This document shows positions 39,360 to 50,553 of a stretch of 64,000 nt of DNA, piece after piece; position 1 is the stretch's first letter, and each line of letters starts with the position of its first letter. This DNA is from Bdellovibrionales bacterium (GTDB lineage Bacteria > Bdellovibrionota > Bdellovibrionia > Bdellovibrionales > Bdellovibrionaceae): contig JADJOV010000023.1 of assembly GCA_016713585.1 (NCBI GenBank), positions 372,001-436,000 of the forward strand, given 5' to 3'. The notes beneath the pieces were generated by a model. The model did not search any database and was not told the DNA's origin. It saw nothing but the letters and a program-made list of their open reading frames with translations. Both the position numbers and the translations under genes were made by a program.

Positions 39360-41682
39360 CTTTTTCCATCACACCCAACTCAATTTCTAGGGCAATTCGA
39401 AGAACTTCGTTGATATGTTCCGCAAAGAAGAACTCAATTTCTTTTTTGACCTCGTCAGGAACTTCTTTCAAATCCTTTTCATTCCGTTTCGGAAGAATGA
39501 TCTTACGAACCCCAGCTCGATGGGCGGCAAGCACCTTTTCTTTGATTCCACCCACTGGCATAACGGCACCCCTGAGGGTGATCTCCCCGGTCATGGCCAA
39601 TCTTGAATCGACACTTCGACGTGAGAGAAGCGATGCCATTGAACAGAGCAGCGTCACCCCCGCAGATGGTCCATCCTTAGGAATTGACCCCGCCGGCACA
39701 TGCACATGCAAATCGACCTTTGAAAAATCCAAAGCCGGACCAAAAAATGGCATTCGAGTCTTGAGTAAACTCATTGCAATCTGCGCCGATTCTTTCATTA
39801 CATCGCCAAGCTGCCCTGTAATCAACAATTGTCCCGTGCCTGGCATCATTGCTGTCTCAACAAAGAGAATGTCACCTCCCACGGGAGTCCATGCAAGCCC
39901 GGTCACAACTCCCGGCACCGACATAGCTTCAGTCACCTCAGAAACATATCTCTCTTGGCCCAGAATCTCTTCCAGATCCTTGAGATCAATCCGCACCTGA
40001 TGTTTCAAAATAACCTTTTCACTACTCCATCGACAGACGTGCGCAATTTTTCTCTGCAGTTCGCGCACTCCGGCTTCGCGGGTAAAACTTGAAATCAACT
40101 TAAGGAGAGCCTCATCACTCAACGTCAATTGATCCGAAGTTAGTCCGTGTTCAGTCAACTGTTTCGGAATTAAATAATTCTTTGCTATATGAAATTTTTC
40201 TGAGGTCGTGTATCCGTTGACATCAATGACTTCCATTCGATCAAGCAGGGGTCCGGGGATTCCATCCAAAGAGTTGGCCGTCGCAATAAAGACCACCTTA
40301 GATAAATCAAACCCTGTGTCCAGGTAAAGATCATGAAACGCATTGTTCTGCTCAGGATCTAAAACCTCAAGCATGGCACTCGCGGGATCCCCGGTGTAAC
40401 TCCGCGAGAGTTTGTCGATTTCGTCCAAAACAAACACCGGGTTATTCTCTCCGGCCTTCTTGATTCCGGCGATAATCCGACCAGGAAGCGCTCCCACATA
40501 AGTTCGTCGATGCCCTCGAATTTCTGCGTCGTCTCGAATTCCTCCAACACTGACCCGAACATATTTTTTACCAAGTGCTTTGGCAATACTCTGCCCAAGA
40601 GAAGTTTTACCAACTCCGGGAGGGCCAACAAAAAGTAAGATAGACCCCTTCTGGTTTTTCTTTAACTTGAGGACGGCTAGATGTTGTAAAATTCGGGCTT
40701 TTATTTTTTCGAGTCCGTAATGATCTTGATTCAAAATTTCTCTAGCTCGATCCAAATCAATATCGACCTCCTGCGCAGATTGACTCCACGGGAGCGCAAT
40801 CATCAAATCCAGATGATTTCTCAAGACCTGATGTTCAGGAGAGGCCGTATTGGTATCCTCAAGCCTTTTCACTTGGGAAAGCGCAAGTTCTAAGGCCTCT
40901 GGCGGCATGTTTGCCTTCTCGATTTTTGCACGATAGGTCTCTATCAATGAAGACTCTTGCCCCTCACCAAGCTCTTCGCGAATCGCCTTAAGCTGTTCTC
41001 GCAGTATCTGCTGACGATGCCCTTGACCAAATTTTGAATTCAATTTCTGACGAATATCAGCCTGGACCTTGAGATTCTCTTTAAAATTCTGTAGAAGCAT
41101 GAGGACATGCATGGTTCGCTCGCGCAGAGTGACTATTTCCAAGACCTTTTGCTTTTCTGATAAATCAAAGTCGGCATTCGCCGCGACCAGAAAACTTAAA
41201 TAACCAAGATCATCAACACCCTCAACGAGCTCAGCAATTTGGTCGGTATTGGCCGGAATTAAGGCCAAGACCTCCTTCGAAAGCTCCTTAAGACTTCCCA
41301 GAAGGGCCTTTTGAGTTGGTGCATCAATATCGATTTGATCATCCATATTATCTGGAAGCGCCAAGAAAAATTCATTGTCCTCATATCGTTGAATTTTAAC
41401 TCTTTGATAGCCTCTGACGACGATTTGAAAACCACCCTCTGCCGAACCTCGGGAAGATTCAACTTTTGCCAAGGTTCCAATTTGATACAAATCCTCGGCC
41501 GTTTCTACCGACTTACTCGGATCTTTCTGGCTGACAGCGATAATCCAATTACTATTCGCAATAGCATGATTTAGAGCTTTGACGCTGCGTTCACGCCCCA
41601 CTCGTAAGGCCTGACTAACACCAGGGTAAATGACCGTATTCTTCAGGGGCAAAACTGATATTAATCCAGTTGGGTATGACAT
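39304..41682 (-). CDS. lon: ATP-dependent protease La
   Basis: Lon degrades misfolded and regulatory proteins in the cytoplasm. The 792-residue protein has the N-terminal substrate domain (SVLPLKNTVIYPGV), the AAA+ core with Walker A GPPGVGKTSLG (near residue 356) and Walker B VFVLDEIDKLS, and the protease domain with the catalytic Ser in KDGPSAGVTLL (near 673) and Lys in GGIKEKVLAAHRAG. The frame is intact. It may be heat-regulated, but I see no clear heat-shock promoter. Confidence 0.97.
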   Translation of the reverse strand: MSYPTGLISVLPLKNTVIYPGVSQALRVGRERSVKALNHAIANSNWIIAVSQKDPSKSVETAEDLYQIGTLAKVESSRGSAEGGFQIVVRGYQRVKIQRYEDNEFFLALPDNMDDQIDIDAPTQKALLGSLKELSKEVLALIPANTDQIAELVEGVDDLGYLSFLVAANADFDLSEKQKVLEIVTLRERTMHVLMLLQNFKENLKVQADIRQKLNSKFGQGHRQQILREQLKAIREELGEGQESSLIETYRAKIEKANMPPEALELALSQVKRLEDTNTASPEHQVLRNHLDLMIALPWSQSAQEVDIDLDRAREILNQDHYGLEKIKARILQHLAVLKLKKNQKGSILLFVGPPGVGKTSLGQSIAKALGKKYVRVSVGGIRDDAEIRGHRRTYVGALPGRIIAGIKKAGENNPVFVLDEIDKLSRSYTGDPASAMLEVLDPEQNNAFHDLYLDTGFDLSKVVFIATANSLDGIPGPLLDRMEVIDVNGYTTSEKFHIAKNYLIPKQLTEHGLTSDQLTLSDEALLKLISSFTREAGVRELQRKIAHVCRWSSEKVILKHQVRIDLKDLEEILGQERYVSEVTEAMSVPGVVTGLAWTPVGGDILFVETAMMPGTGQLLITGQLGDVMKESAQIAMSLLKTRMPFFGPALDFSKVDLHVHVPAGSIPKDGPSAGVTLLCSMASLLSRRSVDSRLAMTGEITLRGAVMPVGGIKEKVLAAHRAGVRKIILPKRNEKDLKEVPDEVKKEIEFFFAEHINEVLRIALEIELGVMEKDGFNIQPAQISPPVATND

Positions 41683-41739
41683 AGCAATAGTCCTCCATGT
41701 TACGACCTAAGATGAGGCTGAATGGCCTTTTGTAAAGGT

Positions 41740-43484
41740 CTATTGTGAAAGATATTCCGAACAGAGGGAAGTATCGTTTTTGAACTCAAGCCTAGACTCT
41801 TCTTGAAGTGAGTTTAGGTTTGTTTTCATAACTCCAAACCGTGAAAACGAATAAATCCCTTGTTCATTCTGAATTATTCTCTGAATGTCAGCCGAGACCT
41901 GCAGGCTATTCCACCAAAACCTGGACAAGTAATAATTTTGTCCACAATACTTCTCGCGCCATTCCCTATGGGACACTCGACCTGCTTCATTCACCAGATC
42001 TTTTTGAATATCCAGAATAATGGCCCCAGAGAACTCGTGAACTTGGCTATATTCCCAGGGAGCAGAATTCTCTGCATTTTTTAGTAACACAACTGGAAAC
42101 ATCACGCGATCTTGGCTTTTTGTCGAGAACAAAGCTTTAGACTCCAAAGTCGCCTCAGATCCAGAACCACGAGCTCCCCATTCAAGTCTAGCTGATTCAA
42201 ACGGAGTGGCGAGATCCTGAAGATTGAAGACCGAAAACTGAAGTCCCCCAAGCCAAGAAAACCCTCCTTGTGAGTGGGCTTGGAATCCCAAGCCGACCAA
42301 ACCCCCTCTTTAAGCGGACGAAGCTGAGTCGAAAACCCAGGAGCTTTCACCTCTGCCAAAATTTTTAGATGATCAACATCAGTCAAATCTATGACAAAAA
42401 GCGGGTCTGTCTTTTCAAATGTGACCACATAGGCTTTTCCGGCTTGATATGATACAGCCCGAATGTCTTCATTAATTCCGAACTTTTCGGATTCACTCCG
42501 TGATTGATAGGTCAAAGATCCCCTTTGAAAAACTTGAATATTATTGAATTTACTGACCCCATTCTCATAAAAGCTCGCAGCCAAGAATAAATTCCCATTT
42601 GATTGACTCACTGCCCACCGGTCCTTCACAGTTCCAGAATATACAGTGAGACCACTCTGCGTGAGCTCACCGGATTGCCATTGAATCACTCGAAAGTGTG
42701 ATGGGAAGGATGAGATCTTCGGGCCTCCGAAAAACCCAAGTGAATGTGGTGTGTTGGTGAAGAGAAGGATCTCATCATTTGTCACCATGAGGTGATCAGT
42801 TCTACCCGCTAGACCAATTGAGTTGACTGGTCGTTCATTTTTCAAATTCAAGATATGTACAAAAGTAAAGCCTTGAGTGAAGTCATCTAGATTTGGCTGA
42901 TAAACTTTCGTGCAATCTCCGAATTCAGGGGTCGGCGGTGAATATTTTTGTCCCACAACAATCAGTTGATCATTTTTCACTCTAATCTCAACGGGAGCAC
43001 CATCTAGTATTTTTTCGAAACTCAGTTTAAGGTCCTCAAGTTCAAAGACTTTAACAATTGTGGCATCCTGGTTCTGGCCAATATAGGCTAAATGCTCATC
43101 GGTCAAAATAAGTCGCTGGTTGTGGTACAATGCAACTGGAATAGATTTAACTGACTCTAGAGATAGCTTTTCAATAATTTCAATGGATCCCTGTCGCGCC
43201 AAAAAGAAATAACTTTCATTTGACTGCAGGATATCGCCTTCCAGTACATTTTCAGTCTGATTATCGTAATGCTGAGGGGCTGCCACGGGCAAGGGCAGTC
43301 CAACTTGTTGTGGTACTGCTTTCTTGGATCTTTGAACGTAGGAATTCAATTCTTGGCAACTTGAGAACGTTCGTATTTTTTGATCCCATTCCCACTCAAG
43401 GTCTACCCCTTGGGTGGCGACTGGCTCGCGTAAACATCCGAAGACTCCCAACAGAACAAAGCAAAGGACCTGACTTTTTAACAT
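41740..43484 (-). CDS. Beta-propeller domain lipoprotein, frameshifted
   Basis: The product, about 580 residues, begins with a lipoprotein-like signal (VFGC near residue 17). It resembles secreted C-terminal beta-propeller proteins (PF09826 type): repeated beta segments, IELTDVDHLKILAEVKAPG-like strands, APGFSTQLRPLKEG, then FQAHSQGGFSWLGGLQFSVF in another frame. Adding one base at the plus-strand C-run 42302-42306 joins the two exactly (KEGGLVGLGFQAHS). The function of this family is unknown; an extracytoplasmic location is likely. Confidence 0.78.
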
Positions 43485-43577
43485 AACAACCGCCTTTCAA
43501 TTGCGTGCTTTTAGTTGATCTCTCGTCGAACAAAAAGTCCACTGACTAAAGGTAACTTTTCATATTTTCGTAGACTT

Positions 43578-43661
43578 CTAGTATACGACAGCTCCTTTAA
43601 CTAACTGATTTTAGGCCATTTGATACTTTTGATCATTCTCAAAACGATTTATCTAGTATAC
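43578..43661. promoter_or_regulatory. Twice-repeated CTAGTATAC between divergent genes
   Basis: CTAGTATAC occurs at 43578-43586 and 43653-43661, each containing the palindrome GTATAC. Both sit in the 204-bp region between the beta-propeller gene and the TIGR02147 regulator. They may be operators or -10 elements. Confidence 0.35.
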
Positions 43662-43688
43662 AGAACACAAATCACTTAGACTAGAATC

Positions 43689-44527
43689 ATGCGAACCTGC
43701 GTGAGTGTGTTTCAGTATCAAAGTTACCAAGAGCTTCTGCTTGCACTTATCGAGCAGCGGAAACAAAATGGAAAACCCTTTTCCTATAGATGGTTTTCCG
43801 CTCGAGCAGGACTCACCTCGCCAAATTTTCTACAACTGGTCGTCAAAGGGAAACGCCATCTTTCTGGGGCGAGTGTCGAAAAGGTGATAGAGATTTTCCA
43901 CCTGAAAAAGAAGAAGGTGAGTTTTTCAGGGCCCTAGTGCAATTCAATAAAGCCAAAAGTCTATCTGAGAAGGAACATTACGCCCATCAACTACTGCGAT
44001 TTAAGCAATTTCAAAAGCAATACCCTCTATCAAAAGACCAATTCGAATATTATTCAGAGTGGTACAATATTCCTGTTCGCGAGTTTTTTGCTTTGAAACA
44101 ACGCCAGCCCTCGCCCGAGGAAATTTCAGAAGCCCTGACCCCCTCGGTATCATTAGCTGAAATTCAAAACTCAATATCGAAACTTAAATCCCTAGAGCTG
44201 CTTATTGAGAAAAATGGAAAGCTCGAAATAGGCCAAGAAAGCCTGACAACGGGTCACAAATTCAGCAGCTATGGAGTCGTAAAATACCACAAGAAAATGC
44301 TTCAACTCGCGGCTGAATCTCTCGACCGCTTCGCCGCCGCGGAGCGAGAGGTTTCAAGCGTCACCATTGGATTGTCAGATGAAACTTTTTCAAAAATAAA
44401 GAAAATGATTGAAGACTTCAGATCACAACTCATAGCCATCGCCGAAGCTGACCAATCGAAAGAACGACTCTATCAAATTAATTTTCAGCTATTTCCTTTG
44501 ACAAAAAAGAAGGTCAATTCTCAATGA
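43689..44527 (+). CDS. TIGR02147-family regulator, frameshifted
   Basis: The family hallmarks are visible: YQSYQELLLALIEQRKQNG, FSYRWFSARAGLTSPNFLQLV, KGKRHLSG and, in another frame, EFFRALVQFNKAKSLSEKE, then IPVREFFAL. Adding one A to the A5 run at 43905-43909 joins the pieces. These proteins combine an HTH-like N-terminus with a DUF4423 C-terminal domain and are common in Fibrobacteres and Bdellovibrionota, often beside a lipoprotein, as here. The stop overlaps the next start (ATGA). Confidence 0.82.
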
Positions 44528-44994
44528 AACATCTTATTCTTTGCGCCATTGCCTTATTCCTCTTTTCCTGCAACTCCAAAAATTTCGGCACAAACACTGG
44601 AAACCCCGAAGTCCCTGCTCCAGTTAGTTCGCAACCTGATGCTCCCAATTACGCATTGTCCTTGGTGACTGAACTTTGCAACAAAGTTAGTCAATGTGTT
44701 GGACCAATCAACACAGTCACTTGCAAAACTCAATTGTTCTATAGCAGTCGGATGACAAGCGAGCTTGGTCCAAATGCCTCTCGCTTCCCAAGCGCCGCAG
44801 ATCTCGTCGCAGCAGAGGCCGCCGGACACATCTCGCCAGTTCCAATCAAATTCGACAGCTGCGTCTCTGCCTTCCACCAACTCAGTTGCGAAGATCCCCT
44901 GATGCTGCAGTCCTACTCGGTCGATACCCCAACGGATTTTTCATTTGCCTATCTCCTGCTGCGAGCAAGCGCCATGTGCACCAAAATTTACTAG
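44524..44994 (+). CDS. Lipoprotein of unknown function
   Basis: The 156-residue product has a lipoprotein signal (lipobox LFSC, Cys at residue 17) and the early motif GTNTGNPE, seen in lipoproteins next to TIGR02147 genes. Six further Cys residues suggest disulfides. It is translationally coupled to the regulator, which probably controls it. Confidence 0.72.
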   Translation: MKHLILCAIALFLFSCNSKNFGTNTGNPEVPAPVSSQPDAPNYALSLVTELCNKVSQCVGPINTVTCKTQLFYSSRMTSELGPNASRFPSAADLVAAEAAGHISPVPIKFDSCVSAFHQLSCEDPLMLQSYSVDTPTDFSFAYLLLRASAMCTKIY

Positions 44995-45154
44995 ATTAGC
45001 TGCTCGTCCCAAACTTTGCCGAAACGCTTGGAAGGCCAAATTGAACAGACCAAATTTCCCCCGCGCTTTCAGCTATTTTGTTTGCCAACAAGTGCTCCCG
45101 TTGACTATCAAGGGAGAAGACGACTTTTCGATTGACCACAAAGCAGGAGCTTTC

Positions 45155-46818
45155 ATGGAATTTTTAAATATTAGCAAACAACACAAAGAGCTTGGAGGCG
45201 TTCTGATATTTTTAGCTTGCTTCATGTTTCAGATACAAGCTTCTGCGGAAATGAGGAGCAAGCATGCGCTGAAAATCGAAAGGACGAAAACTCAACTTTC
45301 TGCCACCCTTGCTGAGGGCTATCATTTCAATCTCAAGGCGCCTAATCAGATTCTGACGAAGGGAAAGGCCTTGCTGCCAAGCTCTGCTGGCCCAAATCTG
45401 ACTCGGTTTTCGTGGCCCAAGGCAAACTCGACAAACGGTCAACTTCAACTCTATGTTTGTGATAATGCCAATACTTACTGTGAAACTCATGAAATAGAAT
45501 TAAGCCAGAAAGCAGGACTTTCCGTTCCACCTACAGAAGATAAATTACAAGCCATCCTTGCACGGGCAAAGAAAAACAAAAAACTTGTTCTTCTTGATTT
45601 CTCGGCCCGCTGGTGCCCCGCCTGTGTTCGGATAGAAACTGAAATCCTACCCAAACCTGAATTTAAAAATGCAGCGAGAGGATTTGAGATGGTCAAGATT
45701 GATGTTGATCTCTTTGACAACTTTCCATTGTCTCAAAAATATCAGGTCAAGGGTATTCCGACTCTCTTGATATTGGACTCTGAGGGCGTGAAATTGATCG
45801 GATTCTCGATTTTCAAACACTGCCAGTCATTGCTAAATTTCTCGCTTCGGCGGCTCAAAATAATCAACCCTTAGATAAGCTAGCGGATGAACTCGCAACG
45901 GAGCTTTCGAAAGAAAACTCAGACGCAAAAGTCTTAGAGGCTGAGCTCAGGGCACGACCTATCGCACGGCGTCTGCTAGCGAGCAATCGCCCCCTGGAGG
46001 CACTTAAAATTCTTGAAACCCTATCCCCTCCTCCGATTGAACTGGCCCAAGCAAGAGTCGCTGCGGCAGCACAGGAGTATGCCAAGAATCCTCTAATGAA
46101 AACAAAGTTTCTTGAAACACTAAATCGTGAATTGGCAAGCGAACCAGAGAGCCTGCGCTCACTATCCTGGCGAGCAGAGCTCATGGGACTCCTCGATTCG
46201 GCCAGTCCGGCTTCCAAAAAATTGTTAGCAGAGGGAACCTCACTCGCTGAAATCTGGCTGACGGATGAAAAAAAACTAGCCGCAGTTCTAAAGGATGAAG
46301 ATCTTGGCGAATACGCTGGGTATGAGCGCCTGCTCGTCGCCACAAGCCTTGGAGATCTCTTGGAAGCCTCTGGCGCCACAGCCGGAGTCGCCTGGAAACG
46401 AGCCGTTGAGATTGGCGAGGGATACCATCTCACGGCCAAGCAGCCAGGCCCTGCTCGTCGCTTTTTACTTCTTCTTGTTCAAGCAAAGGAGTATTCAAAA
46501 GCGGATACCCTCAGCCTGGCACTGCTCAAAACGGAGCCTCACAATTTTGATGTCAGACGCAGAAGAGTCAAAATATTAGCTGCTCAAAACAGACATGAAG
46601 AGGCCTCAGTATTGGCAAAATCTTTGCTTCAGGAAGCTGAAAGGCGAAACCAGTTTTGGGTCGCAGAAAGCCTGGCCGAATCTTATCTTGCCCTTAAAAA
46701 AGACAAAGAAGCTCTCGCCATTCTAGATCAATTTTTGTCAAGAAAAGAGCTCAATCTTGAATCCATGAAAAAAACTAAAAAGAGTTTCGAAAGTCTCCGT
46801 GCGAAGATTGTCCTTTAA
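45155..46818 (+). CDS. Exported thioredoxin-fold protein with TPR-like C-terminus, frameshifted
   Basis: The ATG at 45155 has AGGAG upstream and is followed by a signal peptide (core GVLIFLACFMFQIQ, ending SASA-like QASA). The thioredoxin domain has the active site SARWCPACVRIE (near 45607), a WCxxC site with DsbD-gamma-like context. After KGIPTLLILDSEG the frame shifts near 45795 and continues as ILDFQTLPVIAKFLASA. The last ~330 residues are helical repeats of TPR type (for example ALKILETLSPPP, EASVLAKSLLQEAERR). It would handle disulfides or thiols in the periplasm; its partner may be the Cys-rich lipoprotein upstream. Confidence 0.72.
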
Positions 46819-46866
46819 AATATCTCTTGAGTCTTCGACCCACTGGCCTTAGGATTGAGCCCACCT

Positions 46867-48680
46867 ATGTCAGAAAAAGCCCTTCCGATTATTCTTTGGA
46901 CTCGACTGCCCTGGCGGGTTTTGCTCCTTTTGTTTTCTTTTCTGTCGAGTCTCTTTGGACTTCTGGCGCCATACTTTCAAAAGGAGTTTGTGGATCACCT
47001 GACCGGCACTCCGTCGGCCTTTGAAATTCCCCAGCTCGTCGGAGCCACTTCGTATTTTCTGATTGCCCTCGCGTTTGCTTGCCTGTTGCTCAGTCAAGCT
47101 CTCAATCAACTGACGAACTATTTGGGGTCCCGAGAAGCTGTTATTAGCCAAAGACACCTGGCTCAAATGCTTTATGAAAAGACTCTTTCTCTCAAAGTTG
47201 ATTCACTCAGCTCTCGACCTGTTGGCGAAATCGTCTCACTTTATGCGACAGACGTGCCAGGGAGTACAATTCTTTTAGAGCAAACTCTACCACAAGGTTC
47301 GACAACTTTTTCCCCTGATTTTGGCGCCTCTGGCTCTGAGTTTTTGATGAAGACACCGATTCTTCCGACCGTGTTGATTATGTTGGCTGTGTCTGTTCTA
47401 AATACGGCCCTAGCTTTTCGACAATCGAAGTTCTTCTTTCGATATAAACAAATTGCGGCGGGCGAATTGGCCTTGTGAACGAGTGGATTACCCAACTTCG
47501 GGGCCTTCGAATCTTGGGTTGGATTGACGCCTTTGAAGATCGAATTTATCATAAGCGAGAGGTAGAGACTAAAAATAGAATCGAGATGGTGACCAATGGA
47601 CAGGTGATGAACTCAATTTCTTCCTCTATGACCTTTGCCATGAATGTTGTTGCCCTAGGAACAATGACCCTTTGGCAGGAGTCAACACCGAGCAGTGGCG
47701 AGATTTTAGCCAGCCTTTGGATTCTTGGAGTCTTTTTAACACGACCCTTCCGACAAATGCCGTGGTTCTTCACTTTTGCTTTCGATGGCTGGACGTCGAT
47801 CAAACGCATTGACGGTTTTTTGTCTATGAAAAACTTAAGCTCGCCACCGGCTTTAGCGACTTCATCGACGTCATTAACTTCATCTGAGGCACCAACCTCC
47901 CCAAAGACAGACACCATAAAAACGACACCCGCGCTGGCTCTCACGGGACTTAATCTTCAACTGGCGGGGGGCAAGCCATTACTGAATAACCTATCTTTTC
48001 AAATTCAGCCAGGAGAGTTTGTGGCCTTAGTTGGCGAAGTGGGCTCAGGAAAAAGTCTTTTTCTCCTCAGTCTTCTTCGAGAAACCGGTGCTGATTTTAG
48101 AACCTTTGAACTTGATGGTCGCTCTGTTCTTAATGTTCCACCCGCAGAAATTAAATCTTATTTTTCCTATGTGCCCCAAGAGAGTTTCATTATGAGCGCC
48201 ACTCTGGCCCAAAATATCTATTTCGATTATCGGCCTCATGGAGATGAACCCTCATTTTTGACTCAGGCGTTGCAGGACTCTCAGTTTGATTATAATCAAG
48301 AAAGACTTCCCCTGGGCCTTCGAACCAACCTAGGAGAGCGAGGAGTTAATTTATCTGGGGGACAAAGATTGAGAGTGAGCCTTGCAAGAGCCGCCGCCAA
48401 AGAGGCTGAGATCTTGTTAATTGAGGACGGCTTTAGCAACCTTGATGTTAAAACCGAGGAGGCACTTCTTAAATCGCTTTTCTTTGGGCGCTGGAAAAAT
48501 AAAACAAAAATCTTGGCGACACATCGTTTGACAGTATTGCCATACACCGATCGAATCCTCTTTATGAAAAAAGGGGAAATCATCAATCAAGGGCGATATA
48601 AAGATCTCATTAAAACAGATGTTGAATTTAAGGCCTTTGTTCAAAGCCTCACAGAGCCAGAAAGAATCCCCAATGTCTAA
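46867..48680 (+). CDS. ABC transporter half-molecule, non-canonical NBD, frameshifted
   Basis: An ABCC-like membrane domain precedes one nucleotide-binding domain. Walker A is GEVGSGKSLF, the signature LSGGQRLRVS is intact, but Walker B reads ILLIEDGFSNLD, with Glu-Asp in place of Asp-Glu, as in degenerate sites. The membrane domain is broken: adding a T at 47307-47311, a C at 47312-47315 and a T at 47341-47345 restores FFPLILAPLALSFLMKTP, and a G at 47469-47470 restores GLVNEWITQL. ATG 46867 is used, with AGGA upstream. The stop overlaps the next transporter gene by 8 nt. Confidence 0.8.
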
Positions 48681-50553
48681 TGGACCTACAGCGACAAAAT
48701 CAGACGAAATGAGTCAGGATTTCGAAAGAGAAACTCTCGGGCATCGCCAGTTTGAAGATTCAGTTTTCTTAACATTGAAAATGGCCTACCGCCCCTTTGC
48801 CATTCGAATTGCTTTAGTGCTGATTTCTGGTCTTCTGGGCCGGTTGCTTCTGCTTGGTTCTTCCAACGTGATTGGAATTTGGGTCGATAAAAACTGCAAA
48901 GCTCCGCTTCATTGTCGACCAGTTCCTGCTTTTTTTTCCCAAATGCAGCCGTTTGATTTTATCGTACTTCTCAGTCTGATGACTGCGATTGGTTTTGTTT
49001 TAACGATTTTTTTTCGAACCTTGTTTTCGCGTCTGTCCGCTCGTGCTGTTTCACAAATTTATGACGAAGTGACTTGGCGAACCTCTAGGTATCCAATGGG
49101 ATTTTTTGATTCCACCCCTGCCGGAAGAATTATCACGAGGTTTTCGAGCGACTATGGAAACGTGTTTCGCCTTTTTGGTGGTCCGTTGGCCGAGTTTATT
49201 GCAATCGTTTTTGATTTGGTGGTCATGGTTTTCTTGATGGGCTTTGCGAGCCCTTATTTTTTGATCTTTGTGGGTGTTATCCTCCTGATTAATTATGTGG
49301 CCTATCGCTTGAACCGAAGTCAACTCAGGGTGGCTCGTCGCAAACTCTCGGCCAGTCGCTCTCCTTCAATTGCCCACTTCTCGGAAACTGCCCAGGGAGC
49401 TAGCACGATTAGAAGTTTCTCGAAAGAGGATTCTTTTACGAAACGTTTTGCTGATCTAGATCGCTATTATTTGGAGCGAAAACTTGACACCGTAAAAAAG
49501 CTGACATTTTTTTCTTTTCAGATGAATAGCCTTTCGTCATTGTTGTTTTTGTTGACTGGGCTTGCCTCAATCTCGCTTCTTTCGTTGGGAAAAATTTCCT
49601 TGGGAAGTCTTGGCGTCGCCTTTGGCCTTATTGTGCTCTCCGGAAATACTGTGCAGATGTTTTTTGAATGGCTGGCCCAATTTGAGGAGGCCATGATTGG
49701 TGTGGAACGCTTGGATGACTACCTTCGCAGACCCCTAGAGCCAGGTAGTTTTTTGCCTTCAAAATCGCAGTTTGAAACTGAACATCCGCGAAGAGGAAAT
49801 CTTACGAACATACACACTCCATCGAGTCCTGCGTGGGTGGGGGTCCAAAACGCGAGCGTCGAATTTAAGAATGTCAAATTTCGTTATCATGAACAACAGC
49901 CCTGGATTCTCAAAAATTTGAACTTTCGCATTGAAGCGGGGGAACACCTAGGAATTATCGGGAGCACCGGAAGTGGTAAATCAACCCTTATACAAGTTTT
50001 GTTTCATCTTTACCCCCTCCAGCAAGGGGAAGTTCTGATTCAAAATCAAAGCCTGCAACTTGATAACCCTAACCAGCTTGGTTCCTTAGATTCTTTTCGC
50101 CGATCCATGTCTTATATATCCCAAGATCCCACCCTTTTTCAGGGGGCCTTGCGCGAAAATTTGGATATGACAAAGAGCTACAATGATGATGAACTTTTCA
50201 GTGTCTTAACTCAAGTCGGGCTCGGCCAATGGAATCTTGACCGCCCGATTGAAGAGCGTGGAAAGAACCTTTCCTCAGGAGAGCGTCAACTCTTCTGCAT
50301 GGCCCGCTGTCTGTTACAGAGGAGTCCGATTGTTATTATGGATGAAGCCACCAGCTTTGTCGATCCTCAGTCTGAAGAACTTATGGTTCGAGCCACCCAT
50401 GAATACTTCAAACATCGAACCCAGATAATCATTGCCCACAGGCTTTCAACACTTAAGAATTGTCATCGCGTTCTTTGGCTCGATCAGGGATGTATTCGAC
50501 AACTTGGACCCACCGACAAGGTCCTAGGTGAAATACTTTCTGACGTCTTTTGA
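48673..50553 (+). CDS. ABC transporter half-molecule, canonical NBD
   Basis: The 626-residue protein has six membrane segments (ABC_membrane, roughly residues 40-330) and an NBD with Walker A STGSGKSTL, signature LSSGERQLF (one substitution in LSGGQ) and Walker B IVIMDEATSFVD with the catalytic Glu. It resembles the C-terminal half of ABCC (MRP) exporters, and the preceding gene the N-terminal half, so the two probably form a heterodimer with one active ATP site. The frame is intact. The substrate is unknown. Confidence 0.88.
   Translation: MSNGPTATKSDEMSQDFERETLGHRQFEDSVFLTLKMAYRPFAIRIALVLISGLLGRLLLLGSSNVIGIWVDKNCKAPLHCRPVPAFFSQMQPFDFIVLLSLMTAIGFVLTIFFRTLFSRLSARAVSQIYDEVTWRTSRYPMGFFDSTPAGRIITRFSSDYGNVFRLFGGPLAEFIAIVFDLVVMVFLMGFASPYFLIFVGVILLINYVAYRLNRSQLRVARRKLSASRSPSIAHFSETAQGASTIRSFSKEDSFTKRFADLDRYYLERKLDTVKKLTFFSFQMNSLSSLLFLLTGLASISLLSLGKISLGSLGVAFGLIVLSGNTVQMFFEWLAQFEEAMIGVERLDDYLRRPLEPGSFLPSKSQFETEHPRRGNLTNIHTPSSPAWVGVQNASVEFKNVKFRYHEQQPWILKNLNFRIEAGEHLGIIGSTGSGKSTLIQVLFHLYPLQQGEVLIQNQSLQLDNPNQLGSLDSFRRSMSYISQDPTLFQGALRENLDMTKSYNDDELFSVLTQVGLGQWNLDRPIEERGKNLSSGERQLFCMARCLLQRSPIVIMDEATSFVDPQSEELMVRATHEYFKHRTQIIIAHRLSTLKNCHRVLWLDQGCIRQLGPTDKVLGEILSDVF

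Noticed and set aside
39350..40092. Long plus-strand frames opposite lon
   Set aside because: Antisense to an intact, well-conserved lon; Ser/Pro-rich composition is typical of shadows.
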